DNA from: an uncultured Clostridia bacterium | GTDB lineage: Bacteria; Bacillota; Clostridia; Oscillospirales; QAKW01 | DNA: 6,092 nucleotides | Direction: 5' to 3' | Assembly: GCA_944387905.1 (NCBI GenBank) | Contig: CALXGU010000097.1 | Location: 1 to 6,092, forward strand | Part shown: positions 5,403-6,092 of the stretch, one piece after another | How the letters are laid out: the number at the start of each line of letters is the position of its first letter | Position numbering within the stretch: position 1 is the first letter of the stretch | The notes under the pieces: model-generated | What the model was told of the DNA's origin: nothing | What the model saw: only the letters and a program-made list of their open reading frames with translations | Database searches by the model: none | Position numbers and translations under genes: made by a program

Positions 5403-5819
5403 ATGATGATCTCAACACGCGGCAGATATGCACTCAGAGTGCTGATAGATCTTGCCGAGCATAACACCACTGATTATATACCGCTCAGGGATGTAGCGGA
5501 CCGACAGCAGATCTCACTAAAATATATAGAGAGAATAATGCCGGTGCTCACAAAAAACGGTTATGTGACGGCTCTGCACGGAAAAGGCGGCGGTTACCGG
5601 CTTGAAAAAAGCCCGGACAGCTGCTTGGTAGGCGATATACTCCGCCTTACCGAAGGTACGCTTGCTCCGGTGTCGTGTCTGGAATGTTCACAGCCGGTTT
5701 GCCCCATGCAGCAGAACTGCCCGACGCTTCCAATGTGGAAAAAGCTCGATAAAATGATAAACAGTTTTTTTGATTCGATAACACTGAAGGATTTGATGCA
5801 GAAAAAAATTGACGGTTGA
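5403..5819 (+). CDS. Rrf2-family transcriptional regulator with cysteine cluster
   Basis: A 138-residue winged helix-turn-helix protein. MMISTRGRYALRVLIDLAEH is the classic Rrf2 N-terminus. Residues 26-67 hold the helix-turn-helix and the wing (IPLRDVADRQQISLKYIERI, then GKGGGYRL). Family members include IscR (Fe-S sensor), CymR (cysteine metabolism) and NsrR (nitric oxide). This one has C92, C95, C100 and C106 (C-x2-C-x4-C-x5-C) just before LPMWKKLD, the region where IscR binds its [2Fe-2S] cluster, so a metal or cluster ligand is likely. C74 is additional. CymR proteins generally lack this cluster, which argues for an IscR-like sensor, yet the cysK neighbour points to sulfur control. The first of two adjacent ATGs is preferred because it keeps the usual M-x-I-S-T spacing and lies 10 nt after AGGA (5389-5392). 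As last gene of the operon it may regulate itself. The exact subfamily cannot be named. Confidence 0.93.
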   Translation: MMISTRGRYALRVLIDLAEHNTTDYIPLRDVADRQQISLKYIERIMPVLTKNGYVTALHGKGGGYRLEKSPDSCLVGDILRLTEGTLAPVSCLECSQPVCPMQQNCPTLPMWKKLDKMINSFFDSITLKDLMQKKIDG

Positions 5820-5834
5820 ACCGTCAATTTTTTT
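5802..5834. terminator. Bidirectional intrinsic terminator between rrf2 and the Rieske gene
   Basis: Perfect 14-bp arms (5802-5815 and 5821-5834; core ATTGACGG with CCGTCAAT) enclose the 5-nt loop TTGAA. A run of seven T follows on the + strand and the matching A-run gives seven T on the - strand. It overlaps the rrf2 stop codon (5817-5819) and lies 3 nt from the stop of the converging gene, so it can end transcription from both sides. Confidence 0.93.
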
Positions 5835-5837
5835 ATT

Positions 5838-6092
5838 TTAGTCTGTTTCGGTATTTTCACGCAAATCATCCGGCTTTTGTTTCAGATCTTTTGCGGCGGG
5901 GTTGTTCAAAACTTTACCGTCCTGAGTAAACCTGGAGCCGTGGCAGGGACAGTCCCATGAGTGTTCAGCCTTGTTTTTCTTTAACACGCAGCCCATATGT
6001 GAGCAAAAAAAAAAAAAAAAAGAAACGGTGTTTCTGACGGCGGTGAAAATGTTTATAACCGTCTGTTTTGTCAAAATACTTCGTGACGGAGA
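5838..6092 (-). CDS. Rieske [2Fe-2S] domain, C-terminal end of a larger protein; frame probably disturbed
   Basis: The - strand encodes a Rieske cluster-binding domain: box 1 CSHMGC, about 12 residues, then box 2 WDCPCHGSRF, followed by DGKVLNNPAAKDL and an acidic tail. Cys/His of CSH and CPCH are the cluster ligands, and CSHMGC plus CPCHGS also supply the disulfide cysteines seen in classical Rieske proteins. In Clostridia such domains often sit at the C-terminus of an FAD-dependent oxidoreductase (DadA-like), which would lie beyond the window; this is inference. Just before box 1 the frame runs through five phenylalanine codons made by a 17-nt T-run (A-run on the + strand, 6005-6021). The residues further upstream in this frame do not look like a Rieske domain. 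The frame is open to the window edge; a TTG at 6074 is not credible as the start. The gene may be frameshifted, phase-variable or affected by a sequencing error. Confidence 0.75.
   Translation of the reverse strand, partial: SPSRSILTKQTVINIFTAVRNTVSFFFFFCSHMGCVLKKNKAEHSWDCPCHGSRFTQDGKVLNNPAAKDLKQKPDDLRENTETD
6005..6021. repeat. 17-nt poly-A homopolymer inside the Rieske coding region
   Basis: Seventeen consecutive A on the + strand (T on the coding strand) lie immediately 5' of the first cluster-ligand cysteine codon. Tracts of this length slip readily during replication and are error-prone in sequencing, so the true length is uncertain. Confidence 0.9.

Overview
The window looks like a chromosomal segment of a Gram-positive Firmicute, most likely a gut-type Clostridium relative (Ruminococcus/Oscillospiraceae-like). 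The grounds are AAGGAG-type ribosome binding sites, heavy use of ATA and AGA codons at moderate GC, tight operons closed by hairpin plus T-tract terminators, and the protein families themselves. The genus is inference; no rRNA or other taxonomic marker is present.

Layout. Positions 1-1613 hold the 3' two thirds of leuS (leucyl-tRNA synthetase), closed by an intrinsic terminator at 1617-1650. A perfect-consensus promoter (TTGACA, 17 nt, extended TATAAT) follows at 1661-1689, with a 19-bp inverted repeat over the expected start site and a structured leader of about 165 nt. A five-gene operon on the + strand then runs 1860-5819: metQ (methionine-binding lipoprotein), metN (ATPase with NIL domain), metI (permease), cysK (cysteine synthase) and an Rrf2-family regulator with a cysteine cluster. 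A terminator at 5802-5834 closes it and is symmetric enough to serve both strands. On the - strand, 5838-6092 is the C-terminal end of a Rieske [2Fe-2S] protein, interrupted by a 17-nt homopolymer that probably shifts its frame.

How the genes fit together. MetQ captures methionine outside the membrane and delivers it to the MetI/MetN importer. CysK makes cysteine from O-acetylserine and sulfide. The Rrf2 regulator, last in the operon, is a candidate sulfur or Fe-S sensor that may control the operon, perhaps at the inverted repeat; this is inferred from context.

Main discovery. MetQ appears to be circularly permuted. After a normal lipoprotein signal peptide it begins with what is usually the second half of the family (IAIPND, TNEARALLLLE, EAAQLP, INSNYA), crosses an acidic linker, and ends with what is usually the first half (VAASPTPHAEIL, FTDYVQPN, DANYFQHYPYL, HVEPLGIY, SLDAIGK). 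No conserved block looks lost, total length is normal, and the gene sits in an intact metNI operon with its own promoter. The new ends fall at the crossover between the two lobes of the binding protein.
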